Of a stretch of DNA of 64,000 bases, positions 48,043 to 58,991 are shown piece after piece. Under the pieces are notes generated by a model. That model had not been told where the DNA came from. It ran no database searches and saw only the letters and a program-made list of their open reading frames with translations. Position numbers and translations under genes: made by a program. The stretch lies in contig CM040423.1 in NCBI GenBank assembly GCA_022702705.1, forward strand, positions 123,700,852 through 123,764,851, given 5' to 3'. Source of the DNA: Papilionanthe hookeriana x Papilionanthe teres (taxonomy: Eukaryota > Streptophyta > Magnoliopsida > Asparagales > Orchidaceae). Positions within the stretch are counted from its first letter, which is position 1; every line of letters begins with the position of its first letter.

Positions 48043-48218
48043 ATGAAAATGAAGTTCAAAATTATTAACAGGCCCTCCAGATACAGTAATCCTCATTAGA
48101 AAAAAGAAAAAAAAAGAGAAGAAGAAAAAAAAAGAAGAAAAAGAAAAGGAAAAAGAAAAATGAGGAGAAGCTTGAGGAGATGTCTTATCAAAAATTGGCT
48201 TCATTTGATTTAACCTAA
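48043..48218 (+). pseudogene. Small Lys/Glu-rich ORF of element C (frameshifted)
   Basis: Starts MKMKFKIINRPSRYSNPH, meets a stop at 48097, then a purine tract coding for Lys/Arg/Glu, and ends in another frame with NEEKLEEMSYQKLASFDLT and a stop at 48216. The two ends match the small ORFs of B and G. The frame change lies in the A-rich tract, where length errors are likely. Confidence 0.5.
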
Positions 48219-48548
48219 AGGGAAAAACTTAGATCTTTCCAAACTTATGTTTATGGATTAGAATTTTTACCTAATAAGTGTTTTCTTGAATTTCTTATCA
48301 TATGAATATCTTAAGTAGTTATTCTTTTAAATATAATATTCCCGAAATGAATAAGTAAGCTAGAAATCTTAGACTCGATAACTAAATAATTTATTTCTAT
48401 AAGATTAATTAAATTACATGAATTATTTTTATTTAACTTTATTATGATATTAATTAATCTAATTCATAGTTATTTAAATTGAAAAATCTTATTATAAAAC
48501 TCATTATTTTTATGTAGTACTAAAATTACTTCGAGGACAAGTAATAAG

Positions 48549-48564
48549 TAAGTTTGGGTGATTT
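48549..48564 (+). other. Polypurine tract of element C, next to the 3' LTR
   Basis: TAAGTTTGGGTGATTTT directly before the LTR. The G run is interrupted by T, unlike GGGGG in B. Confidence 0.75.
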
Positions 48565-49946
48565 TGATCACCGAAAAATTTATTAAGAAATTCATACCTA
48601 TTTTTGATGAAATTGCACTTTAAAGAAGGGTATTTTCTTTATTTTATCGCAGGAATGAAGAATTTAGGTGATAAAAGCAAAAATCATAAAAAGGAGCGAA
48701 TTTGGAGCAAAATCATGCAATTTGTGCTGAGTCGCCGACGGTGAGATCGTGCCGCCGACGGCGAGGTTAATAGAAGAAAATTCCGAAGAAATTATAACCG
48801 TCTCGCCGCAGCGAGCCCGAGCCCACCGACGCCGAGCTAGATCGGCTCGAAGATCTTCAGAAGCCTCGCCGACAGCCGAGGTAGTTCGTCGCCGATGGCG
48901 AGTTAGTTCAAATGGCACAGATACATTGAACCTGGACACTTTTTGAAGAGATGCTTACACACCTCTTGGACCTTTGCTCACCTCTATATATAGAAGCCGA
49001 AATTAAGTCTTTAGTGTGATATATTTGTGTTAAGTCTAGTTTTGAGCAGTCTTTTGTGTTTTTGTGTGTCTTTGAGAGTTATAAGTGAGTTATTTTGAGT
49101 TATTTAGTGAGTTAGTGAGTTTTAGTGAGTCTTGCTGATCTGGAAGGAAGAGTCAAAGGAACTACGAGGAGTCTTCTTGGAGATAAATTAAGATAAGTAT
49201 TTGTATTTATTGTTTTTAACTTTAAATGAAATCCATGATTAGTTTAGTTCCCATGCATTCTGAGTAGTTTATTAGTCTTTCTCCCTGTTATGAAAGTAAG
49301 TGATTTGATGAACTAAAAATAGAAGTATTTATATATATATCAAAAAATTGTGATAATTTTTACTTAAAACTTAATTTACTTTCAAACTGGCCATTTGATT
49401 TGTTAAAATATGTTGATTATCAACTATAGTAAAAATTACATCCGATATTCGGGAATTCAAAAGCCTTGGAAGGAGGGTGCAAATAAATAGGAAATAATAT
49501 CATCTGGGCGTAGAATCGAGCATTTTAGTGTGACGGACTAAAATATTCAATTTGGTCCTATTGTTTGAGAGTCGAAGTGTAGATGTTAGCCCTCGAGCGA
49601 GGGGAACGTGGGAGCTCGAAGTGGCAGTCGAGATCCTCCCGACCTAGCCGCGATTCGCAATCAAACATAGGATTAGTCAATATTCTTTACACCTGAACCA
49701 AAGGGTAAAGAATAGGAATGCTCCTATTTGTCACAATACCTTAAAATTATCTATTTAAATTCATCAATCACTTAAATTTCTAAACAAAGGGGAAAGATAC
49801 TTTTTCTGAATAGTTAAGACTTATTTAGCAATTAGTTTTATTTCCTGCACTTTCAATACGTATTAATTTTCTACTTAGTTAATTTATCTAATTAAAATAA
49901 TTAGTTTACTTTATTGCGCTTAAATTCAGAATTCCAAATTTTCGTA

Positions 49947-49977
<31 letters not shown>

Positions 49978-50186
49978 TTAAAATTAGTCGTTATTTAATT
50001 TTCTCTTTCCCCGTGGGATCGATAACCAGGACTCCACTAGAGCCCTGTATTACTTGATACGATACGTATACTTGCGTAGCATCCACAACATAAACAATTA
50101 TAATTCTATACATATAATATAGCGGGGTCAAGTTTTTGGCTTCGTTGCAATCAAATTAAAATATCATAATATAAATTTGTGGGTCA
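48565..50186 (+). repeat. 3' LTR of element C
   Basis: 1622 bp. Palindrome array at 48732-48901 (again 167 bp from the LTR start), TATA box 48985-48992, hairpin block about 49670-49730, ATT run about 49949-49978 and U5 block about 50005-50090. Confidence 0.97.
48732..48901 (+). repeat. Palindrome array in 3' LTR of C
   Basis: Six or more palindromes of the TCGCCGACGGCGA type with single-base differences from the 5' LTR copy. Confidence 0.93.
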
Positions 50187-52324
50187 CAAACCATATTCTT
50201 TGAGTCTCCTATTACAAAGTTTTCTGGTTGCACCATATAGATCGTTTCATCAATGTCTCCATTGAGAAATGCGGTCTTGACATCCATTTGATGTAGCTCC
50301 ATATCATAATGAGCAACAAGTGCCATGATTACTCTAAAAGAGTCCTTTGTTGAAACCGGAGAAAAGGTCTCTTTATAGTCAATCCCTTCCTTTTGAGTAA
50401 AGCCTTTAGCTACAAGACGAGCTTTATGTCTTTCCACATTGCCTTTTGAATCCCTTTTAGTTTTAAAAATCCATTTACAACCAATGGGTTTCTTTCCTTA
50501 TGGCAATAGAACAAGTTCCCAAACTTTATTGTCTTGCATAGACTTATACTCCTCATTCATCGCTTTGATCCATTTTTCCGAATCGGAACTTTGCATAGCT
50601 TCGATGAAAGTTGATAGGATCATCTTCCATCATACTAATATTTTCCTCATGTTCATGAAGAAATACAATATAATCATCTGAAATAGCATTTCTTCTTTCC
50701 GTAGTGGATCGTCGCAAAAGCACTTGCTCTTGAACTTGTTCTTGAGGTTGTTGAATTTGTTCCTCAAGGGGTTCTTGATTTGCAACTTCGATCAATGTCG
50801 GAGTAAAATCCTGATCATTATCAAAAGCAATTATAGGAATATGAACCAATTCCTCTTCAACAAGAGTAGTATGGTCCGATTCCTCCTAAAAAACAAAGTC
50901 TCTAACCTGATTTCTCCCCCCAAATTCAATATCCTCAAAGAATGCTGTAGTTCCTGTCTCAAAAATTATCTTTAATTTGGGATCATAAAACTTGAAACCC
51001 CTAGATCGCTTCGAATAACCAACAAAGTAGCTGCTTACTGTTTTAGGGTCTAACTTTTTCTCAAGTGGCTTGTAAGGCCTTGCCTCAGCTGGGCAACCCC
51101 AAACATGAAAATGCTTTAAACTGGGTTTTCACTCTGTCCAAAACTCATAAGGTGTAATTGCAGCTGCTTTAGTTGGTACTCTATTTAGAATGTAGGTCGC
51201 TTGTCTTGAGTGCTTCTCCCGTAGTGAATTTGGTAAGGTAGAATGACCGATCATACTTCTTACCATGTCTTTAAGAGTGCGATTTCGTCTTTCAACTACA
51301 CCATTCATGCTAGGTGAACTCGGCATATCGTATTATGGGACAATTCCACACTCCTCTAGGAATTTAGCAAATGGTCCCGGACGTTGTTCACTCGAACCGT
51401 CATATCTACCGTAGTATTCACCACCACGATCGATTTGACTTTCTTTATTCTTTTGCTTAGTTGGTTTTCAACTTCAACTTTATAAGATTTGAATACGTCC
51501 AATACTTGGACTTCTCATTAATAAGAAATAGGTATGCATATCTTGAATAATCATCTATGAATGATACAAAATATTGTCGACCATTCCAATAAGCCGTAGA
51601 AAATGGTCCACAAACATCCGTATGTATCAATTCTAAGACTTCGTAGCTCTATATGCACCTAATTTCTTCCTTTTGGTTTGTTTTCCCTTAATGCATTCAA
51701 TACAGACATCAAAGTCTGTAAAATCAATGGAATTTAGAATTCCATCTGACACAAGTCTTTCAAATCTATTTCTAGAGATGTGACCTAAATGCTTGTGTCA
51801 TAATGCTCCTGAATTTTCATTATTAATTTTTTGCTTAGTACCTCGTGATTCCACATTCAGAGTTTCATTATAAGAAGCAACAGTATCAAACAAATAAAGA
51901 TTGTCATATACCACAAGAGAACCAGTTCCAACAATATTGGAATTAATAGATAAACCGAAACAACCGTTTTGAAATGAACAACAATAACCTAATTTGTCCG
52001 GACAACAAACGAAACAAAATTCCGTCTAAATGACGGTACAACAAAAGTATCTATCAAATCCAAATAGTAACCGAGACATAATAACAATCTAAAATGCCCA
52101 ATCGCTTCCACTTCTACCGATTTTTCATCTCCCACATAAATGCATCTTTCAGCATCATTTGGTTTTCGGTAGCTTAGGCAACCCTGCATTGAAACACTTA
52201 TGTTAGTAGTAGCACCAGAGTCTAACCACCAAGTGCTTCTAGGTACTGAAGCCAAATTTACCTCAGAACAGACCAAAGTTAGAAATGTACCTTTCTTTTG
52301 CAACAAAGAAGGACATCAGAAGAA
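50187..52324 (-). pseudogene. Copia element F: protease, integrase and start of RT
   Basis: Minus strand from 52306: GTFLTLVCSEVNLASVPRST, then protease WLDSGATTNIS (active site DSGA) and RCIYVGDEKSVEVEAIGHF. A decayed GAG-pre-integrase segment (LGHISRNRFERL) lies near 51780, and the integrase core near 51420-51129 includes MNGVVERRNRTLKDMVRSM and PYEFWTE. A Gln/Glu-rich linker is at 50849-50553. RT starts at 50437 with HKARLVAKGFTQKEGIDYKE and VKTAFLNGDIDETIYM and stops at the insertion site of C. Gag is missing upstream of 52324, so the element is 5'-truncated or rearranged. Confidence 0.92.
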
Positions 52325-52645
52325 ACTTTAGGCACATTTGTCATGAAATTATAAGTGTGGATACCATAAGTGCAAATTATGATTTGATGAGGGGCGAATT
52401 GGAATTTAGCAATTCTTGTAACCACCCATCGGTTATATTAAATAGAGGGGTAATGATCCCCGATCTCGCACGATCTAAAAAATTCTCTTGTTCCCCATCA
52501 ACGAGAGAGACTAAGGAAAACTCTGGAAAATCTGCAGATTGGAAGATCATTGCTTGCAATCGATCAAATGGATTCAGGTACGCTTCAGCCTTAAGATCAA
52601 AGATAGATTTAAGTTTTGTTGTTTTTCACCAACAAGAATGTGAAC
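52325..52645 (+). repeat. Probable inverted LTR fragment joined to Copia F
   Basis: It starts with ACTTTAGGCACATTTGTCAT, identical to 20 bases at the centre of the hairpin LTR (34701-34722, minus strand). It continues with a TATA-like TATATTAAATAGAGGGG near 52432 and could end CACCAACA near 52645. It would be the rest of the F-type LTR in plus orientation, opposite to the neighbouring Copia genes. Everything beyond the 20-base match is inference. Confidence 0.5.
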
Positions 52646-53149
52646 GGAAATTAAAGTTTTACGGATTAAAGTTTCTAACACTTACACCACAAATAAACCC
52701 TTTATAGACACTTCTAGCAAATAATACATAAAAGGAACTTGCACAAAAGCAAGCACTTCATTTACTCTTCATCACCGGCGATCTCTTAGAAACTTCATAT
52801 ATTTATCTGTATTTCCCCATAGATCTAGTGGAAACAGAGCCAACCCATACTTTCAATCCCCATCGCCTCTCAAGCAACTATCTCACTCCACCTCATAGCA
52901 GCCATGAAGCTCTTCTCCCCAAAAACTTACTAAGCCTTCTCAATCTGTCCATGCATCTTCTTCCGAGGCAGCTCGTACTTTCACTCCCCATTGGCAGCTT
53001 TCTATAAACTTCCACCTCCAACCGAGACCTTCATATCCTCTCCCCAAGCTCTCTCACTCTCTCTCATTTCTTCACTCATTCCACTCTACTATTCTTCTCT
53101 AAAAGAAAACTCCAATCACATCTCTCTTCTTCCATAAATGCGTTTCTAC
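52646..53149. other. Intergenic stretch
   Basis: C/T-rich (plus strand) from about 52860 to 53100. No domain, RNA gene or repeat that I can support. Confidence 0.5.
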
Positions 53150-53402
53150 ACCCGCCGACCGAATTTCACCGATCGCACTTTGTCCCAGTGACCAAACTTT
53201 ATCCCGCATACCGCACTTCATCTCGTTAATCAGACTACATTTCATTGACCAGTCCTCATCTCGCCGATTGCATTTCATACCACCAACTGAACTAAGTTTT
53301 GCCGCCCGAACTTCATATCGCCAACCGCACTTTATCCCGCCGATCGAACTACATGACGCCAACCAGACTACATTCTGACGACCAGACTTCATTCCATCAA
53401 GC
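53150..53402. repeat. Degenerate 21-24-bp minisatellite
   Basis: About eleven loosely conserved units of the form CGCCGACCGNACTTCATCTC. The open frame it produces on the minus strand shows a repeating Trp/Gly pattern and is a by-product. Confidence 0.75.
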
Positions 53403-53536
53403 AACCAAATAGGGCAGATTTACATATTTACTACTCAATTCATATACCTCAATTTATACACAGATATACATGCATGCACCCAAGTCTTATCTTTATATTT
53501 TTTTCATAAATACCACCCAATCCTTACACGTGTGTA

Positions 53537-53652
53537 TGTATATATATATATATATATATATAATTTGCTCAACTTATCTTCCCAGTAACCTACCTCTGGT
53601 CATTCCACTCTTATCTGAATCAATGGAGGAAAACTAATTCAAACATTTTTCT

Positions 53653-53723
<71 letters not shown>

Positions 53724-53802
53724 CCAGCAACCTACCTCTTATCATTCCACTCTTATCTGAATTAATGGAGGAAAACTAATTCAAACATCTTTTTTGTATG
53801 TA

Positions 53803-53870
<68 letters not shown>
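53537..53870. repeat. Tandem duplication of an 80-bp unique block with long (TA)n tracts
   Basis: Blocks at about 53577-53655 and 53721-53800 share CCACTCTTATCTGAAT and GGAGGAAAACTAATTCAAAC. Each is followed by a TA run of 60-70 bp (53656-53720 and 53804-53869). A third short TA run precedes the first block. Confidence 0.93.
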
Positions 53871-53873
<3 letters not shown>

Positions 53874-54549
53874 CAATGTATGATTTACAAATCTGGGGCT
53901 TTAGGTTGTCCAGACATGAGTGCTTGGTAAAATTCAGATTAAATTTAGATTAATTTGTTAATCAAAATTTTGTTATGTATTTGTAGATCGACCACAGAAC
54001 TTCTCTGGCCACATAGTCAAGCAGGCACCTCAGCTCCGACAATGACCCATTGGCCGATCGCCCCTTAAACATGAAAGATTTACACACATATTCCCCAATT
54101 TATATGGATTTGCACACTTAACACTTAATAGACAGATTTACCTACATAACACTCAATTCCTATATATTTATATACTGAAATTGTTTTGTGATCCTCGGAT
54201 GCATGACTGTATCGATCATCCCAGCTCCACAGGTCGAGCGCCCCAAATCAACTCCCTCGCCCTTAGCGATCTCAAGCAATACGCCTTACGGTGTTCTCCC
54301 TTCTTAAAAAAGAGACCAATCACTGTTGAATCCTCATACTGCCGCTCTGCATCTTTCTCTCCACGCCAGCACCTAAGCCGTGCGGCTCTTTCAGTCACCT
54401 TCTCCTCTCTTTCTTCAGCCACCCCACTGCCCCGGCTAACTACTCTGCTCCAACCTGAAACCATGGAGGAAGAAACAGAAAAATCTTATATACATGCACA
54501 GCACACAATTTTTATCTTTATATTTTTCAATAAAAGCCACCCAATTCTT

Positions 54550-54552
<3 letters not shown>
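53871..54552. other. Intergenic stretch with MITE-end fragments
   Basis: Pieces like GATTTACACACATATTCCCC (near 54079) and GATTTACCTACATAACACTC (near 54133) resemble the ends of the intronic MITE-like family. An 82-codon open frame at 54464-54216 (minus) has no recognisable domain, and I do not call it a gene. Confidence 0.5.

Positions 54553-54600
<48 letters not shown>
54553..54600. repeat. (TA)n microsatellite
   Basis: About 48 bp of uninterrupted TA. Confidence 0.97.
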
Positions 54601-54603
<3 letters not shown>

Positions 54604-55361
54604 TGCTATTTAGTATAGTAAAAAATTGAACCTTGAAATTAAAAAAAATGGCAATACAATTCATTTATAATTGATTTTATTATCATTAACCTGTCAGCTC
54701 TAAGTGTTATATATATGTTTCTCATCCGGCGAATTATTATAATTACAAATAAAATATTATCATTGAAAACGATCATAAAAGTCAATCAATGGATCTTAAA
54801 ATTCTAACTGTTGTACCCATAGTCAAAGAGAAGCTTTGGACTCATTCAATAAGGTTGTTCCTTTTGTCTTCCATTATGCTTATGGCTAGTGAGAATCAGG
54901 TTATCATCTAATTTATGTGGAAAATATATTGCAAAAACCACTCGCTCTTTTCACTTCTCTCTTCATTTTGTGTTTTCATTGTGGGAACATTAAAATTAAG
55001 AATTGCATGAGTTTATGGAGTGATGAGTTCGTCTTTTATCGCTTATAACCAATACCACTAATTCAATTTAAGAGTTTATCATAACATTTATGTATGATTT
55101 ACTTATGAACACCATTTGAGATTTTCAATATACTTGTAACATCCCTTGAAGACAAGCACTATTCAACGAACTGCCATTTGACCGGCTATCCCTGACGCCT
55201 CTACCTATGGTCAGCCATTTCTAAACAAGGAAGATTTACATAAGACTCAATTCTTACATAGTTTCATATATCACTCAATTTCTACACACTAACATACTTA
55301 CCTACATACATCTCAATTCATTTGTTTCTAACACTCACGTAACTTCGAATCCGGGTAAAAA
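54601..55361. other. AT-rich intergenic stretch
   Basis: No gene supported. Fragments near 55225-55335 (GATTTACATAAGACTCAATTC) again resemble MITE ends. Confidence 0.5.
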
Positions 55362-55503
55362 AGTTGACAATGACGCCGAGAGCATCTGATTTGTTAAAGC
55401 TATAACGAAACAACCGATAATGAAACCAAGAGCATCTGATCTGTTAAAGACATAATAAAACAAATGACAATGACGACAAGAGCATCCGATATGCTGCAAA
55501 ACT
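55362..55503. repeat. Minisatellite, about 2.5 copies of a 58-bp unit
   Basis: Units share GAGAGCATCTGATTTGTTAAAG and (T)GACAATGACG. Copies begin near 55365, 55420 and 55480. Confidence 0.85.
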
Positions 55504-55552
55504 ACAAGACTCTCTTTTGGGGTGAGCAACTCTAAGACTCCTCTTCGGGGAG

Positions 55553-55915
55553 TGATCCATATAAAAATTACGTGTTTTTAGTGCATATTTTATGAGTATT
55601 TTATGTACATTTTTTATGATATTGCACTTTAAAGAAAGACATTTTGCATGTTTTTTGTTTCAATTATATATAATGGAAATTTAGAGAAAATAAGTGCAAA
55701 TGTGAGCAAGACTGAAGTATTTTCTGTGGCGCTATAACGAGCGAAATGGGACCTATAGCGCCCCATGATGCGATGCGACTTTAAATATGCTTTAAAATAC
55801 AAGAATTTGATACCACTTTTTAGAATATTTAATTTCCAGCAAATGGCTTAAAAAACTTAATGTGCGAGGTCTACTTTTATAATTTTATATTTTTTTATTA
55901 TTGTAAAAGTCACAA
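55553..55915 (+). repeat. Athila-like LTR fragment with a third palindrome type (family 3)
   Basis: Begins TGATCCATATAAAAATTAC, like the LTR start of element H (TGATCCATAAAAAAAATACC). It also shares ATTGCACTTTAAAGAAAGAC with the LTR starts of family 1. Inverted halves GGCGCTATA (55728-55736) and TATAGCGCC (55754-55762) lie 174 bp in, where other families have their palindromes. It is lost or cut near 55915, where minus-oriented LTR sequence of G begins. Confidence 0.65.
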
Positions 55916-55918
55916 TTT

Positions 55919-57610
55919 TAAGCGCAAATATACGTATCGTTCAAGTAATACAGGGCCCTAGTGGAGTCCTAGTTATCGATCCCACAGGGATAGTGAAATA
56001 AAAAGTAAGAGATATAAGAAATATTTTGAAATTTTCGAAAGCAATTTATATATACTTTTTTTTTATATTCAAATTTAATTAACTAATAATTTTTACTAAA
56101 GGAAAGTAAGCAATAAACAGGAAAGTAAAGTAAGCAGTAATTAAAATTCAATGCAATTATAAAAACGACTTTCTCCTTTTTCAACTAATCCAAGAATTAT
56201 AGATTAATTATCTTTTGTAGGGAATTAAGATTATGGTATTGTGTCAAATAGAAACATTCTTATTCTTTACCCTTTGGTCCAGGTGCAAAGAATATTGACT
56301 AATCTATAGTTAGGCTCATGATGTTTTATTTGTAGAATGGGTTAATCTAGGCTCACACTACTAGATGTCCAAGGGTGGCTATGGTCGGCCCTACCAGTGA
56401 TCCGTTACCTTTCTATAAACCAAATTATTAGAATTTAGTCTGTCACTCTAAAAACTAATTAATTTTACTCCCAATAAATAAATTTTCCTATTTATTTGCA
56501 CTTCACCTTAAATAATCCGCTTATAGCTTGTGATTATCTAAGGATTCATGTGATATCTACTAGTTAAGAATTTATCTCCGGATATGTCTCAAAATTCTTC
56601 AACAGATTTTAACAAATTAAATGACCAATTTAAAAAGTAAACTAAGATCAGGTATTAATATCTTCACAATATTTTAAAATATTTTATATTTAATTCTCCT
56701 ACAAAATTTATTTAATTTATAATCTTTTTATAATTGAAAGGAGAAAGATAACTAACTACTTAGAACTCATTGAAATAACACAACAAAACATATTTATAAA
56801 ACTTTGAACCAAAGTACAAATACTTATCTGAACTGTTCCTTCAAGAGATCCGCTGACTTCTACTGACTCCAAAGCAATGATGAAAGACTCCAACAACAAT
56901 AACACACAATAAACACTCAAAATAAACTCACTAGATACAAAATAAAGTGGCACCCTAAGTATGGAAGAGACTAAATAAAACTAGAGATGAGCGAGAAGAT
57001 GCTAAAATGGGTATGTGTACTAAGAGGGGGGGATTTGGTGCAATTTTCTCTATAGAATGGACTCCTATTTATAGAGCTCTGAATTTGACCGGGGTTGCTT
57101 AAAAAACCTCTTCAAAATTCGTCCAAATTCAATGTATCTTCTAGAAGGTAACCGTCGTGCCTAGGCGCCGGGATCTGGCGCCTAGGTGCTGGACTCCGTG
57201 ACTAGGTCTTTCGCACCTCTTCACTTTGGGTCGCATCTCTTCGCGATCCAGATCGTTTCCTTGTGTCCAAATACATTGTATCGCATGTCCTATATATTAG
57301 GATTAACTTCCAGTCTTCTAGAAGCTCCAATAACCGCTTAACACAGTTAAAATAGCTACCCAAAGTCATAAAAAAAACTTAACAACGTCTGTATCAAACT
57401 AGTGCTTAGGCGCCAGGCCAATAATTCCAAAATTTTGCTCCATAAGCTCCATTTTTGCTCCTTTTTGCTCCTTTTTCCTTCTTTTTCTTTCTTGGACTCT
57501 TTTTAATCATCTACATCCAAAAACATGAAAATACCTTTCATTAAAACATAATACCCTTAAGAATTAAATCATAAATAAGGCATAAAAATGTGTATTTTTT
57601 AGGTAGATCA
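55919..57610 (-). repeat. 3' LTR of element G (3' end truncated)
   Basis: In element orientation it starts at 57610 with TGATCTACC. Palindromes TGGCGCCTAGGTGC and GTGCCTAGGCGCC occur at 57192-57158, and a half copy at 57414-57404. TATA box TATAAATA on the minus strand at 57073-57066. The conserved hairpin block is at 56240-56300 and the U5 block at 55925-55995. About 1.69 kb remains. Confidence 0.85.
57158..57418 (-). repeat. Palindromes GGCGCCTAGGCGCC in LTR of G
   Basis: Two full imperfect palindromes and one half copy. The outermost lies 192 bp from the LTR start. H has the same motif at the same place. Confidence 0.85.
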
Positions 57611-57626
57611 AATTTCCCCAAATTTA
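57611..57626 (-). other. Polypurine tract of element G
   Basis: The minus strand reads AAATTTGGGGAAATT immediately before the LTR. Confidence 0.75.
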
Positions 57627-57895
57627 AATGTTACTTGTCCTCAAGTAACCCTTTTAATTACATAAAATAGATAACATTTGGAATGAAGTTAAAATATTTA
57701 AGATTCCTTATAATTTTTGGTTTTATAAATGCTTTAGTAAATCATTAACCAAATTTCACTAATTAAGTTTAATTTTATGAATTTAAGAACATTTAACTAC
57801 CAAATCATAAGACTTCTAATTTTTCATTTATTTCAAGAATAATTGTGATTCATCATATTAAGGTCACATAAAATATTTACAAAAGAAGTTTTTCA

Positions 57896-58144
57896 TTAAA
57901 TATTTTTCTTGTAAAAATATATGTACATAGAAACTAAGTTAAAAATGTAATCAGTTTTCTTATTATAAGATAATTCAAGTGAAGCCAATTTTTGATTAGG
58001 CATTTCCTCAAGATTCTCCTCACTTTTTTTTTCTCTTTCTTTTCTTTTTCTCTTTTTCTCTTTTTCTAGATTGTTTTCAATCTCCCCTTTTTTTAAGTGA
58101 GGATTACTATTTTTGGATAGCTTGTTAATGATTTTGAACTTCAC
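57896..58144 (-). CDS. Small Lys/Glu-rich ORF of element G (intact)
   Basis: 82 codons without interruption. It begins MKFKIINKLSKNSNPHLKKG, has a central Lys/Glu/Arg tract, then SEENLEEMPNQKLASLEL and a more hydrophobic end with several Tyr. Compare B and C: the same MKFKIIN start and EExLEEMxxQKLAS end despite weak DNA similarity between the families. It lies between two purine-rich tracts and upstream of the LTR. It could be a basic nucleic-acid-binding peptide, or a purine-rich cis-element that happens to be open. Confidence 0.5.
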   Translation of the reverse strand: MKFKIINKLSKNSNPHLKKGEIENNLEKEKKRKRKEREKKSEENLEEMPNQKLASLELSYNKKTDYIFNLVSMYIYFYKKNI

Positions 58145-58515
58145 TATCCTTAACTTATTTTCAAAAACTTATACATTCTTACTTAATAAGTATGACATTA
58201 ATAAATTATTATTTTTCAAAAACTTATTTCAATCTTTTTTTTTCAAGCAATAATTTTGATTCCTTAGTATTTCAAAAATACAATTCTTTTTACTATAAAT
58301 AGAAAAATTTTCATCTTATTTTTCTTTATGCTAAATAATTATATTCTTAAAATCAACCAAAATTTTTGAAATTTTAGTTAAGTTTACTAAATTATTTATA
58401 AATTCAAAAATTTAGGTAATCTTAAATAGATTTTTCATTCCTTATGTTATGTTAATATATTTTTAAAGAAAATATTAGTTCTTTAAGGACAAATAATATT
58501 TAAATTTGATAGATA

Positions 58516-58534
58516 TTTTTCATTCCCCCAAACT
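58516..58534 (-). other. Second purine-rich (PPT-like) tract of element G
   Basis: The minus strand reads GAAGTTTGGGGGAATGAAA, about 910 bp from the LTR-adjacent tract. Confidence 0.62.
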
Positions 58535-58991
58535 TCAGCTTTAGTATAAATATGAATTATGAAATTTTCTAAAGCATGAGAGAAAGAAATAAACGAGAAT
58601 CAATCTAAGTACAATAATGATGTAGTAAGAAAAAACTAACTTCTACTTCTACACATGCTTCAATATGAATATAACAGAAATGATTAAGCATATATAGAAA
58701 AGTTTTGCGAAAGCAAGAGTTGATTTCTAAAAATATATATTATTGTTATTATTTTTTTTATTTTAAGCACATGCAAATTTACTAACTATCCATGAACACT
58801 AAACAAGTAGGTTGAAACGAGAAATAAACTTTTATAGAAATTCATTCACATCTCAGTCTTAAACACACATCAGATAATCTAAAAACAGTTTTAACATAAA
58901 AAGTTCACAAATAACATCACAATAAACAACACAAAAAATAAGAAAATACTCTAAAAACAAAATCAACAATCTCTAGAGATAAATCAAGCTA

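Larger units (their letters stand above)
36389..50186 (+). mobile_element. Full-length Athila-like element C (family 1)
   Basis: 13,798 bp, two LTRs of 1622 bp each, TG...CA ends, and target duplication CAAAC at 36384-36388 and 50187-50191. It interrupts the RT of Copia element F; deleting it restores the reading. Order: LTR, primer site, gag, protease, RT, RNase H, integrase, post-pol block, palindrome array, ORF1, array, ORF2, purine tract, small ORF, purine tract, LTR. It has the same organisation as B, in the opposite orientation. Coding frames carry a dozen or more breaks, many at CAG/CTG triplets. Confidence 0.97.

Noticed and set aside
53099..53404. 101-codon minus-strand frame with repeating Trp/Gly
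   Set aside because: By-product of the minisatellite; no family resemblance.
54181..54618. 145-codon plus-strand frame and 82-codon minus-strand frame
   Set aside because: The plus frame runs into a TA microsatellite; no domain; both strands open.
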